NCBI GenBank assembly: GCA_949752795.1
Contig: OX457062.1
Coordinates: 94,601,777-94,665,776 of the forward strand
Direction of reading: 5' to 3'
Source: Hyperoodon ampullatus
Lineage: Eukaryota > Chordata > Mammalia > Artiodactyla > Ziphiidae
DNA: 64,000 nucleotides
The translations under genes and the position numbers were made by a program. Of the stretch, positions 23,031 through 33,205 are shown in pieces (the stretch's first letter is position 1; every line of letters begins with the position of its first letter). A model generated the notes under the pieces. That model saw only the letters and a program-made list of their open reading frames with translations. It did not search any database and was not told the origin of the DNA.

Positions 23031-23140
23031 AGCTACTGGGTTCTAATCCGAACCCTGCCACTTTCTGCTCATGCCCCTGGGCGAGCCGCCTTGCCCTTCT
23101 TTGGGCCTTTGTCTCCTCGTCTGTAAAGTGGGGCCAGGGT
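23031..23140 (+). repeat. MIR SINE fragment
   Basis: 'ctgccactttctgctcatgc' and 'ttgtctcctcgtctgtaaag' are the sense MIR core, just before the CpG island. Confidence 0.7.
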
Positions 23141-23284
23141 TGGAGGAGAGGGCCTGGAGAAGACCTTTCGCCTCGGACACTGCTGGATCCTGGGTTCTCC
23201 GTACTGCACGCCCGCTCCTCCACAGCCCCGCCACCACCCCGTCCTAACTCCACCCCCACCGAGCGGCTTCTCCCCTGACGCCGG

Positions 23285-23298
23285 CCGCTAGGGGTCAC
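23285..23298 (+). promoter_or_regulatory. Weak CTCF-type motif at island edge
   Basis: CCGCTAGGGGTCAC matches the CTCF core at 13 of 14 positions. The mismatch is in the GGC core, so binding is doubtful. Confidence 0.3.
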
Positions 23299-23459
23299 TG
23301 CCTCCCTTTGTCAGCGACGGAGGAGGGCGGCTAGCCCTTCGGCCCTCTCCCCGGCGGAAAGGCGACCGAAGGGGCATCTCCCGAGCAGTGGGCCTGAGCG
23401 CGACCCCACGGCCCTTGCTAGGGATCCGCCTCTGCCTGGGACCGGAAGGTGTGCGCGGC

Positions 23460-23466
23460 GGGGCGG
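23460..23466 (+). promoter_or_regulatory. GC box (SP/KLF-type)
   Basis: GGGGCGG lies about 100 bp upstream of the estimated start region in the CpG island, a normal position for an SP1-type site. Confidence 0.45.
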
Positions 23467-23506
23467 AGGCCGGGGCCGAGCGCGGGCCGCGCGTGGGAGC
23501 CAGGAG

Positions 23507-23524
23507 GGGGTTAACGCTAACCCC
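23507..23524. repeat. Short inverted repeat upstream of the promoter core
   Basis: GGGGTTA and TAACCCC are perfect 7-bp inverted arms around the 4-nt loop acgc. It lies just 5' of the CRE-like site and could be a dimer binding site or chance. The 11-mer ggggttaacgc recurs at 25115-25125 in the intron. Confidence 0.5.
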
Positions 23525-23536
23525 TCCCCCTCGGGC

Positions 23537-23544
23537 TGACATCA
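23537..23544 (+). promoter_or_regulatory. CRE/AP-1-like site TGACATCA
   Basis: TGACATCA differs by one base from the palindromic CRE TGACGTCA. It sits close to the expected transcription start, where functional CREs are concentrated. The call is by motif only. Confidence 0.4.
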
Positions 23545-23843
23545 CGGGGAGAGCGGCTGAGAGGCTGGAGCTCGGCGAGTGAGAGAAAGAGAGGGAGAGG
23601 AGCGAGCGCGGCTCGACTCGGTGCCCGGGCAGCTCCACATTGTTGCGGATCGCCGGGACCCGGCAGAGCGAGCAGCTGCGGCGCTGCGGGGACGTGGCGC
23701 CCCGGGTCGCTCTCCTCGCCTGGAGCCGCACCGCCCGATCGGCTGGGCCGCCGAGCCGCGCGCCCTCCGCCTGGGCCCCGAGCCCACCGCGCCGCCCGCC
23801 CGCCGCCCTCGCTCGTCCCGCCGCCCTCGGAGGACGGCCGCCC

Positions 23844-23882
23844 ATGGACGCCTTCAAGTTGGAGCCGAGCGGGAGGGTGTGA
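23844..23882 (+). other. uORF1 in NECTIN1 leader (12 codons)
   Basis: The ATG at 23844 has G at +4 and C at -3, and the frame reads MDAFKLEPSGRV before TGA at 23880-23882. It ends 373 nt before the main ATG, so reinitiation is possible. It counts as a uORF only if transcription starts upstream of 23844. Confidence 0.5.
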
Positions 23883-24016
23883 GCGCGCCGGGGGCTGGGA
23901 GCCCGCGCCGGGCAGCCGGGCGCGCCGGGGGTGGGTCCCTCTCCCCAGCCCGGCTCTGCGTGGAAGAAGAGGGCGGGGACCGGCGCGGGGAGGAGAGCGG
24001 AGGAGGAGAAGGGGGC

Positions 24017-24058
24017 ATGACTCGTGCAACTTGCGGCGGGCATCTGCCGAGCCTCTGA
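24017..24058 (+). other. uORF2 in NECTIN1 leader (13 codons)
   Basis: ATG at 24017 and TGA at 24056-24058 enclose MTRATCGGHLPSL. It is out of frame with the main ATG (offset 239 nt) and ends 197 nt upstream of it. It could lower initiation at the nectin-1 start codon. No coding role for the peptide is implied. Confidence 0.5.
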
Positions 24059-24255
24059 GCCGGCGGCCGCCCGGGGCCCGGATTGCGTCCGCGCCGATCC
24101 CACCCAGCCCACCCCTCCCCGGCCGACGGCTGAGGTTGACCTGGATCTTCAGAGCGCCCGCCGGCCTGCAGGGATCGCCTTCGTCTTCCGGGCTGCTTTC
24201 TGGAGCGCGAGGAGCGCTCTCCTCGCGGCCCCTCTCGCCGGACCCCCGGCCCCCG

Positions 24256-24334
24256 ATGGCTCGGATGGGGCTTGCGGGCGCCGCTGGACGCTGGTGGGGA
24301 CTCGCTCTCGGCTTGACCGCCTTCTTCCTCCCAG
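24256..24334 (+). CDS. NECTIN1: NECTIN1 exon 1 coding part (signal peptide start)
   Basis: This is the first coding exon of nectin-1, a single-pass immunoglobulin-superfamily adhesion protein of adherens junctions. It binds nectins in trans and afadin inside the cell, and it is also a known host receptor for alphaherpesviruses. The 26 codons read MARMGLAGAAGRWW, then a hydrophobic GLALGLTAFFLP stretch, which matches the mammalian nectin-1 signal peptide as I know it. Arg3 and Arg12 form the basic n-region and residues 13-25 the hydrophobic core. The last base (g) is position 1 of codon 27 and is followed directly by the donor gtaagc, so intron 1 is phase 1. The cleavage site and all Ig domains are in later exons outside the window. 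The ATG is supported by this match; its context has G at +4 but C at -3. An in-frame ATG at codon 4 is a possible alternative start. Confidence 0.95.
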
Positions 24335-24360
24335 GTAAGCGCGTTCCGCCTCTGCCTTTC

Positions 24361-26420
24361 CCCCCACACACACACATACCCCCATCCAGTGCCTCCCCCG
24401 GGGCTGGGAGCTGGATGGCAGGCACGTCTGGGTTGTAGGGAGTGAAAGGAGCCAGAAAAGTTGGGTCACGGCTTAGGTAAGGGGGTACCGGGTGACACGG
24501 CGGAGAAAGAGAGGTTGAGCAGCCGAACAGCCTGCCCTGCAGGGAAGCAGTAGGATGCACGTCTCTGTGTAGCAAGAAAGCACTTTCTCCGCGCAGTTTT
24601 TCGCACAAAAATAATAATATGTAATAACGTTCTATTTATTTAATAATCGGCTCCGGAAGCCGTTTGCAAACACTTCATGTTACATAAATGCAAAATAATC
24701 ACCGTAATCACCGTCTCGGGGTACGAGACAACAGCCCCAGGGGGAGGGCGTCAGTCTCGGATCTGGTGGGCTACAGGCTTGGCGGATAGCAGGGGGGCTT
24801 CGTTTCTTCTACCAGCCCCTTTGCCAGATGGTTTCGGGCGCTGCCGCACCGCGTCGCCCCACCACCGACGCGGAGGGCCCGCTCCTGCGGCAGGGCTCAC
24901 CTGCGGCTCCTTTACCCGGAGGGTGAGGCCCCGGCGGCGCGAGATCGCAACCTCCCCGCCTTGCGCAGGGCTGGGCTTCGCCTCGGAACTGCAATCGCAG
25001 TTTGGGGGGCTCTCCCCGCAGGAGGCACCGCGGGCTTCTTGCTAGCCAGGTAGCTGCATGACCCACTTTTCCGAGGGTGCCCCGCGTGTCCTTCCTTGAG
25101 ATGCTGGCGGCCGAGGGGTTAACGCGACGCCCGACCCCGGGGGTGGCCCGCGGTGGCCCCTCTGACGGATGGGGTGGGGGCGGAGGCTGGGACTGGCCCG
25201 GGCGTTTTGTGCTGGGGAATGAACTGGAAAATGCGTTTAGGAGGCAAATCCGACCGAGTCCCCTCGCCTGGATTTAACCCTTTGTGTCCCTGGGGAAGCT
25301 GCCTGGCTCCCACGGTGGCTCGGGACACCGCGCGCCAGTCGGGGCTGGCGGGTGGAGTGGGGGAGGGGTTTGGGGGAGTTCCTCCAGCCTTCGTGAAGGA
25401 AACCTGAGACTACCTCCCGCACTAGCTAGATGGAGGGCTTGGGGAGGAGGCTGGGCAGGGTGGGGGCTTGGCTGGAGCACGTGGCCCCGGCCTTAGGTGG
25501 CAAAATAAGGGATCGAAGTACAGAGAGACCGGCTCCGCGTGGGGCGAGAATGTTGGGTCTCGGCTGTGCCGGCCGCTCCGCGGAGGAGGTCCGTGCGATG
25601 TTGCAGACTCGGAGGGCTGTCTGTTATCTGAGGGCCAGCCACGTTGTGTGTTTTGCGGGGCTGGCCTGCACTTCTGGAAGGGAGGAACCTGGCCGCATTC
25701 ACTTTTGTACCCCGTCCACCACCAGCTCACTGCCAGGGCTCCGAAAATGCCTCGGAGTGGCCGATGGCGGAGAAAGTGGTTTGTGAAAGCCCGCACCACG
25801 GTGCCCCCGGCCCTGCAGCCTGGGGGGCGCTGCCCTGCTAGGTGTGCGGGGTGAGGGTAAGTTCCTGGGCACACAGGTGTCACTGCCCGTTTCAAAGAGG
25901 CATGGTTGAGTCCCTCCTCGAAGCAGGGTGGTGGTGAGAATGAGAGGTCTTTATCTTTCCCTGGACCTCCTGGGAAGCCAGCAGGAGATGCTAGAAGCTC
26001 AGGCTCTAGCACTTGTCCGACACCGGGGTTTGGGCTTCTGGGAACCCTTCAATCCCATATTGCCCACACCCAGAACCCAGCAAAAGGACAGCTTTCCTGA
26101 GGCCTGTGTGGACCAGCATACTAGGGGTTAACCTAATCCTGGGTCAGACAAAGAGCGGGAAGGTTTGGGGAGGGGAAGTTCACTCCCCCCCCATTCTCCC
26201 CTCCTTTTGTTACTCTCTTCCCCAGCTTTGTGGTGCTGTGCTTGGTAGTTCGTTCCTTCTTTGAGGGCTGGAGGCCTGCCCTGCTTCCTCCCACTCAGGA
26301 AGTGGGGGCAGGGAGGTGACACTGTCACCTGGCTCAAGTGTAGACACTCCCCCCCACCAAAAATCCAGATTGAGGGGGTGGGACGCAGAGAAGGAACCAC
26401 ACAGCTCAGACAGGCAGTTA
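24361..26420. other. GC-rich start of intron 1
   Basis: CpG stays frequent to about 25260. An A/T-rich island with aataataat lies at 24608-24655. No exon and no repeat I can name are present. Confidence 0.5.
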
Positions 26421-26427
26421 ATAAGCC

Positions 26428-26452
26428 TCCTTGATTGATCGTAATTGTCATG
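26428..26452 (+). promoter_or_regulatory. PBX/HOX/MEIS-like composite site
   Basis: TGATTGAT (26432-26439) is the PBX-HOX dimer consensus, TAATTG follows, and TGTCA (26446-26450) is a MEIS/TGIF core 6 bp away. It lies about 2.1 kb into intron 1. The call is by motif only. Confidence 0.4.
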
Positions 26453-29349
26453 GCTGGGTAGCGTCAGTCAGCGGGGCAGCCAGAGTTCCCCGACCCGCCA
26501 GCCTCCTCTACCCGGTGCCTGTGGCCCTGGTGCCTCTGTGAAGGGAGGGAGGTGGATGTGGTAGTGCCCACACGACACTTGGACAGAGGCTGGTGGGCCC
26601 AGAAGTCACCCTCCCACACCCCATTTACCATCACCCTCAGGCACCCTTCTGATTGCCCGCTGTGCTTCTCTCTGGGGACTTGGCAGCCTGATGCTCCTTT
26701 CTGGGTTCTCCTAGGCTATGGCAGGGGGCGTGGAGGGTGGGGGAGGGGAGCCCCCCCGGGCTGTGTGTGGTGGCCCACGGGCTTCAAAACACTCCAAATC
26801 CGGCTATTGATGTGTAAGCACAGAAGTATGTTTTCAACAACACAGACTTTACCAGGCAGGGTGGTGAAGCCCCACAAGCCTCTGAGATGAATCTGTTCAC
26901 TCAGAGGACAGGGCCAGTGGGGCACGGGGGCTGCATCCCAGAGGGACAGGAGGAGCCCGGGAGAGGAGGCAGAGAACCTGTCTTAGAAGCAGGTGCGCTG
27001 AGCTGGTGTCCCACCTACACCACACCCTCCCTAATTGGCTTCCCCAAACCTTTTGTCTGGAAAGAGAACACACGCCCCAGGTGTCGAGCGCACACCCTCG
27101 GAAGACCTGTTGGGCCGCAGCACCCCCTTCTCTGCAGCCTGTGCAGAGCTCGCTGTCATGGTGGCGTCCTTCGAAACCTGGGGTGTCAGGACTGTTGGGT
27201 CATTCTCCTCTCTTCCCATTGCTCACAGACAGTGGTGTGCTCTGGCTTGCTGGGCAGGACGTTATGACAAAAGCAATCCTGCTGGCCTGGGGTTTTCAGC
27301 GCGGGTAAGCAGGCATCCCAGTGCCCATTTGGGAGGCAGTGCTGTGGAATGTCTCAGACTCAGCTTCAAGGCCGAATAGTCAAGGTTGGAAGGGAGGAGG
27401 AGATATGGCAGAGCCTGGGCCCAGCACCCTGGGCTGAGTGGTCTAGAAAGTATGTCTGAGCCTGACTCTCTGTGTTTATGGGACAGGCCGCCCCTCGTCG
27501 CCTGATACTGGCCTAGACTCTGATATCCATTCCCTTCTCGGCTGCTCAGCTTTGCACAATGAATCCACCTCGATGGCCTGACCCGGGACCCAGTTGTACA
27601 CTGCCAGGATGGTCTCCAGCCAGAACCCTAGTGCTGACGGCTGAGCGAGTGGGCCAGGCTGGGGAGGGTGGGGGGCAGGGGGGCAGCCCCAGTTACTGTG
27701 CCTATGATACTGCCATTGTTTAGCAGCTGACTAATGTTCATTGTTCAGCACAAACAGAAAATACCCAAGGGAGGTGTGAATATACCTTCAATTTTCCTGA
27801 TTGTGTCTTTCCTGGTTAACCTGGTAAAGTGAATGGCTCCTACCTGCTGGGGGAGACAGTGAGGGTGTCTGTATAGTCACCTGTTTTGCTGATTTTTTTT
27901 TTTTTTTTTAACTTTGAATGTTAGCCAGTGGGCCAGGCTAGAATGGACATTAGCCAGCTATGGGACTTAGGCTATAATATTTTTGTTATATGGCCTCACC
28001 TTCAGTACAGAGTGGGTGCACACACACATGTGCAAGACTGTGTGTGCATGTATTGGTCATCTACAATTTACTGTGCACATGCAGACCCATGGGGACTAGG
28101 ACAAGGAGGTGTGTGCGCTGGGATCTGTGGGTCACCGTGGTGCAGGGGCCATAAATATACATCAAATGTATATTCACATGCAATTGATTTCTTATGGCTT
28201 TCCAACTAGGATTTTGTGAGTGGCTGTGAGCCTTGGTAACACCTGTGTTTATGTCAGAGTGTCAGTGAGGGTGACTTTGGAGGAGACCTAGGATTTGCCC
28301 TTAGCCAGCTCCTTCCAAGATGCGCTGCCATTTCCTTTGGGGTTGGGAAGCCTGGACACCGCCTTATTTTTCTACTCCGCCCTTGGCCTTAGACTGGCCT
28401 CCGCATCCTCACAGGGAGATGCTCACCTGGAGAGACTTTTCCGCTGCTTCTCAGGATTCCTGAATGGCTGGGAGGGGCCACAAGAAATAGAGTTTCAGCT
28501 ACTATTTTGGCATCTTTGCTTCCTGCGTGAATATTTGGGGAAAAGGACCAGCTGGAGAAAGGTGATGTACTCTGGGCATTTAAAAAGGAGCTCTTGAGTC
28601 GTGGGCTGTGAAAAGCCCTGCTGAACCATATGTGTGCCCAGACTGGCAACATACATGTACCTGGAAGCATCCCAGTTCACTCAGCAGAAAGCAGGAGCCC
28701 CCTTGTTGAAAAGACAAGTGGGGATGAGGGGCAAGGAGTGGGGAAGAGGGCAGTCCTGGGATCCCAGGACCCTGTGCCCGAGTCCAGCTGGCAAATGTTT
28801 CTGCCCCGTGATGCCCGCCCCTCTCCATAGAGACCAGGTCCGCAGAGCCAGCAGCAGATGTGCTGGCTGGGGAAGGAGGTAACTTAAGATCTGAGCAGGG
28901 ATCACCTTGCACAGGGAAAGCCCTGAGCTGGAGATAACACCCCTTAGTCCGGTTAACCCTTTAAGCTCTGGATTCTCTTGTGCTGTTTGGAACTGGGAAA
29001 TGGGGAGAGGGAAAAGATAGGAGAAAACACATCAAACGTAATATCTGAACACTGACAAGGAGAGATGAACTCAGTGCAACAGGAGAGACAAGAAGGACAC
29101 AAAGAAAGTCTTCCTGACAGCAGACTGTTGGCTCTTCAGGGCAATGGATAAGCCCACGGTTTATTCTGGGGTAGGGGAGGGGCAATGCTTATGTATTCTC
29201 AGGAACTCATGGGATCTGTGCCTTTCACAGTCTTCTGGGGCAGAGTAGCCGTGGTCCCAGGCCCCAGTCAACAGGGAGCTGCAGATAGCTCAGTTCCTCT
29301 TCCCACAACCTGGAGATCACCCCATCTTGGCCACCCAGCAGAGTGAGAG
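26453..29349. other. Intron 1, no repeats clearly seen
   Basis: This is a 2.9-kb stretch almost free of recognisable interspersed repeats. It has G-rich tracts at 26721-26748 and 27661-27683 and a T run at 27892-27909. The block at 27700-27840 has SOX- and T-box-like motifs. Confidence 0.45.
27661..27683 (+). other. G-quadruplex-capable tract
   Basis: Four or more runs of at least three G are separated by one to two bases. Confidence 0.6.
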
Positions 29350-29580
29350 AGCAAAGCAAGGCCAGCTGGACTGGATTTGAATCCCATCTCCACCAATTGC
29401 CAGCTGAGTGGACTTGGTTAAGTTGCTTGGTAGGCCTCAGTTTTCCCATCTGTAAAATGGGTTTCTTCTAATACAGCTTTCAAAGGAGGTTTGTGAAGAT
29501 TAGATCGACAGTAATGTATGGAAAGCGCTTAGTGCATTACCAGGCATGTGATAAATGTTCAGTAGTGGTAGCTGCTTTTA
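29350..29580 (+). repeat. MIR SINE
   Basis: The sense blocks 'ctggatttgaatcccatctc', 'ggcctcagttttcccatctg' and 'gcattaccaggcatgtgata' are present. Confidence 0.85.
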
Positions 29581-30159
29581 TTCCCTACACCTTTCCTCTG
29601 AGTGGTCCTGGCCCCCACTGTGTCTGCCAGCTGGGCAGTGCCAACTTCACAATCCCTTGAGAAAGAACCACTCAGCTGCCTGCCCACTGCTGACCTCTCT
29701 TCCCCACCTGGAAATGATGGCAAAGGCTGCAGCAGCCCTGGGGGACTCAGGTGGCCTGGTTGGCTGCAGGCACCTACCTGAGCCCAGCCCTGGTCATCAT
29801 GTATGGCACGAGCAGCAGGTGCTGTGCACCTTTGTTCTGCAGCCTGTCACCGAGCGCTCTCCCCTGCACCTGCCTCACTCCCTGGCTGGGGCCCAGCTGG
29901 GCACCATGGCCCGTCTGGAGTGCTGGCTAGGGCAGCAGCCTGAGGCTGGCATGGAGGGCCTGGGACTCAGCCCCTGCAAACTTCCACACTTGGGAGAAGG
30001 GTGGGCCACAGGACCCTTTCCCAGCAGTCCACGGTACCGGCACTTCAGGCGAGATGGTACAGTCCGAGAGGTAGAGAATCTGTCCTGGGGTCATGCCCTT
30101 CTCACTGGCAGAAAGTCCTTTTGGTTTCTCCAGCTGAAGGCTCAGTCCTTTCACCAATA
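29581..30159. other. Intron 1, open frame without support
   Basis: A 201-codon open frame ends at 30160, two bases before an AATAAA (30162-30167). It starts inside a MIR, has no known domain and is probably chance. Confidence 0.35.
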
Positions 30160-30355
30160 ATAATAAAGATGTTTGTGACAGTCTTTTCAGTTCATAGTTT
30201 CAGCTGATCCTCTCAGTGACCCCATGTGAAGGGTATCAGTAGTTCTCCCATTTTACAGATGAGAAAAGTGAGGTGTAGGTTTAGTACCTTGCTGACCATT
30301 TCATGCCAGTGTAGCCAAATTAGATTTCAGGTCTTTTGACTCCAAATTCAGTAGA
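30160..30355 (-). repeat. MIR SINE
   Basis: The antisense blocks 'ctgatcctctcagtgacccc' and 'cattttacagatgagaaaag' are present. Confidence 0.75.
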
Positions 30356-32514
30356 TGAGGAGGATGAGATGGGCTGGGCTGGACAGATGCAGAAGAGGAT
30401 GAGCCAGGCCACGAGAGAATGTGTCCGGTGAGGCGGTCATTCACTTTGCCAGCAACCACCAGCTTACACTCTCCCCCACAACAAGCAGAGCACGGCGGCT
30501 CCCTGGAGAAGTGAGGGATAAGTTAAGGATATAGGTTGGAGGGTGGCCCAGCTGGAGCTGACCACAGAGCCCAGGTTGGCACAGAGTACAAGATGCCCAA
30601 CAACAGAACAGCTTGGGGGAGGGGGCGTGTCAAGGGGAGCATGTCCTTTCAGATGCTAGAGCACCACTCCCAGGGATCTGACCTGAGACGTGGGCACGGC
30701 CCCTGAGGTGTGAGCACAGAGCCTCCGGGCACAGGCAGGCACACAGCCAGCGTGTGGGCCTGGCCCAGGGCAGAGCGGTGCTCAGACAGCATTGTGGACT
30801 TAACTGGAACAGTGGAGGGGGGCGCAGGGATTTGGTAGGCAGAGTCGATTCCCTCTCCTAGGCTATCCCCCACCCCTCTCTGGTCCACGCAGACCCCAAT
30901 TTCATTCCCAGTTTATGAGGAGTCTCATTACCAAGCCACAGACAATAAAACCCGCCTAGCCACTCTGGCCCGGATCTCATTAGAGGACATTAGTTCTGCT
31001 GGCTTGGTGGCTCCGTTGGGACACAGCTGCAGGCGTGGCCCAGGCAGCAAAACAGGCCAATGGCCATGGGCACAAGCATGTCCCATTGGGAGTTCGAGTT
31101 TGATCTGTGGGCCTAAGCAGGGTCCTCCTTCCCCACCCGCACCCGCACATTCCTGGAATGCATGTTCCCCAAAGCTGGAAACATGGAGTCCCTCCTGCCC
31201 ACTTGGACCCTCAGTTCTGCTCCCCACCTTAAGGAGGCAAGGACACAGCTCCCTCCAGGGCTACGCACAGGAGTCCGCCTTCTCTGAGAAGCTCAGCAGA
31301 TCATTGTCATTCCATAGAAGAGGGCACAGGGGACAGCACGCCCACCCCCACACACAGATCTGAGAGACACGTCCTAGCAGCAGAGGTAGAGTCTGGAGCC
31401 TTCCACACGGCCTTGGCCTGAATCTTAGCCCATCTTTCTGTCCAAAAGGTGGGGGTAGAGACCTGGAGACCCCATGTGAGAAGCATTTTTCATTCCCTAT
31501 AGATGCAGTTTCACCAGCTGGCAGCCTCCACAGGGGCTTCCTGGCCCCTCTCCTCTCCCCAAGGTGGAGTGACTTGCCCACAGTCACTGTGATGGAGCCC
31601 TGGTTCCATCTTGGGGTTCTTCCCACCAAAGACGGGATTATTTCTTTCTTAGCAGATTCTGGTGTCTGTTGATAGCCAGCCCCTCTGCCTGTGCCCTCCC
31701 CCTCTGCTTTATCTTTCTTCCCCCACAGACCAGCCCGTCACCACCATACCACCAGGGCTCAGTGGATGTAGCCATGAAAAACAAGACAAGGGCAAAGAAA
31801 ACCTTGCCCCTTCTTGGAGCCTCAGTCTTGTAGAGGAAAGAGAGTGCCAGGCCGGAGTAATTGGTTCTTAGCGCACACAGGCTCACTTGGTGTGCTCCAC
31901 GCGGGGGTCACACAGGCCAGCCCACACTTCAGCACGTGAGAGCCCGCCAAATCAGTCAGCGGAGGTGGGAGCGCCAAGCTGTTTGGGAAGACATCGGCAA
32001 GTCAGCCCTGCTCTGGAGAAACGGGCTGGAGATCTATGCCAGCCCCAGATGTTCCCCTGTAAGGCCCTGCAGCTTGTCTGGAATTGGAGCCCCAAGTGGG
32101 ATTGGTGGGCTGACTCCATGGGCTCCATTCCCTGACCCCTGAGCAGCGCCCCAGGTATCCCCTCTGTCACTCCTGGTCTCTCCTGGGCAAATGCTGTCAG
32201 CTGCTGGGACAAAGGAAGTAGACGAGGTGCCTCAGAGCCGAGCCAGCCTTGCCGCCACTTGACCCACTTGACGTGGATCCCACTGCAGGAGGGGCTGGTA
32301 GCAGTGTCCTCATTCGGGGACTCCTGCAGCAGCCCCTGGCTCACCTCCATCCCCAACTCCTGGCTCTGGCTCCAAACTGCCTACACTGCTTCTTGGATGA
32401 ATATACCTAAAGCGTGCCTGAGAAGGATACTCACAAGCCCAGAAGCATTTGATGGCTGCCCCCTCCCTGGCTCAGCTCCCACCACCCCTCCCTGCATGGC
32501 AGGCCCAGCCAGCC
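30356..32514. other. Intron 1, no gene seen
   Basis: It is mostly unassigned. 'tggagtgacttgcccacagt' near 31565 may be a short antisense MIR remnant. Confidence 0.45.
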
Positions 32515-32850
32515 ACACACCCCATGCTTTCCCACCTCAGTGCCTTTGCACGTGCCGTTCCCCCAAATCGCCCTTATTTCCCGTATCCAAAAACTGAGGT
32601 TGAGAGCTACTTTTATCATGAAGCCCCCAGCTGGAGATAACCTCTCTCACTCAAAGTCCCCACCTCCCATTCCCAGCACCTCACCCATGCCACCCACGGC
32701 AATAACCACTGTGCATCTTGCTATAGTTATTTGGGCCTGGGATTTATCTTCATAAGACTGAGAGCTCCAAAAGGACAGGGTCCATTGTTGACAGAGCTTG
32801 GAATCCCTAGGGCCTTGCACAGGGTTGGCCACACCATGGGCTGATAGCAC
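32515..32850 (+). repeat. L2 LINE 3' region
   Basis: 'cacctcagtgcctttgcacg', 'agactgagagctccaaaagg' and 'agggccttgcacagggttgg' follow the L2 order. Confidence 0.82.
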
Positions 32851-32914
32851 TGTAGTAGGTGGATACATCATTGCATAGTACATGCTAAGTGGATATGTCG
32901 TTGCTTGTTTGGAC

Positions 32915-33205
32915 AGTCATGATGATAACAATAACAGCAAACTGTTATCAAGAGTTTTTAGACACTCAGACACTGTTGTAAACATCTTACGTGTAATAAC
33001 TTATTCGGTCTTCATAACAATACCTCCTTCTTGTGGAGGATCCTTCCCCCCGTCTTTAACATATGAACAAAGGAGACCTGAGCAGAGGTTAGGTAACTCA
33101 CCTCTGGTCACATAGCTAGTAAGTGGCGGAGGCAGGATTCAGATCCAGGAAATCAGGTCCAGTGTCCATGATCCTACCACTTGGCTAAGCTGCCTCTCTT
33201 CTGGG
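32915..33205 (-). repeat. MIR SINE
   Basis: The antisense blocks 'ggtcacatagctagtaagtg' and 'ccaggaaatcaggtccagtg' are present, with a decayed 'acagatgagg' core. Confidence 0.78.

Larger units (their letters stand above)
23560..24334 (+). other. NECTIN1: NECTIN1 exon 1 (5'UTR plus start of CDS)
   Basis: The 3' edge is firm (splice donor at 24335). The 5' edge is only estimated, because no TATA box fixes the start. A purine-rich GAGA stretch at 23578-23602 and very GC-rich sequence up to 24255 fit the leader of a CpG-island promoter. The leader would be about 700 nt with two short upstream ORFs and no other ATG that I can find. CAGE or RNA ends are needed to fix the start. Confidence 0.6.
23190..24360. 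promoter_or_regulatory. CpG island promoter of NECTIN1
   Basis: CpG dinucleotides become dense from about 23190 and stay so through exon 1. The core has no TATA box. Visible elements are a GC box GGGGCGG at 23460-23466, a CRE-like TGACATCA at 23537-23544 and a GAGA tract at 23578-23602. The GC-rich shore runs on into the intron to about 25260. This architecture fits broad initiation in many tissues. Confidence 0.85.

Noticed and set aside
23517..24608. 363-codon antisense open frame across exon 1
   Set aside because: Its Pro/Arg/Gly-rich composition follows from CpG-island base composition and it overlaps the real exon. No domain or splice logic supports it.
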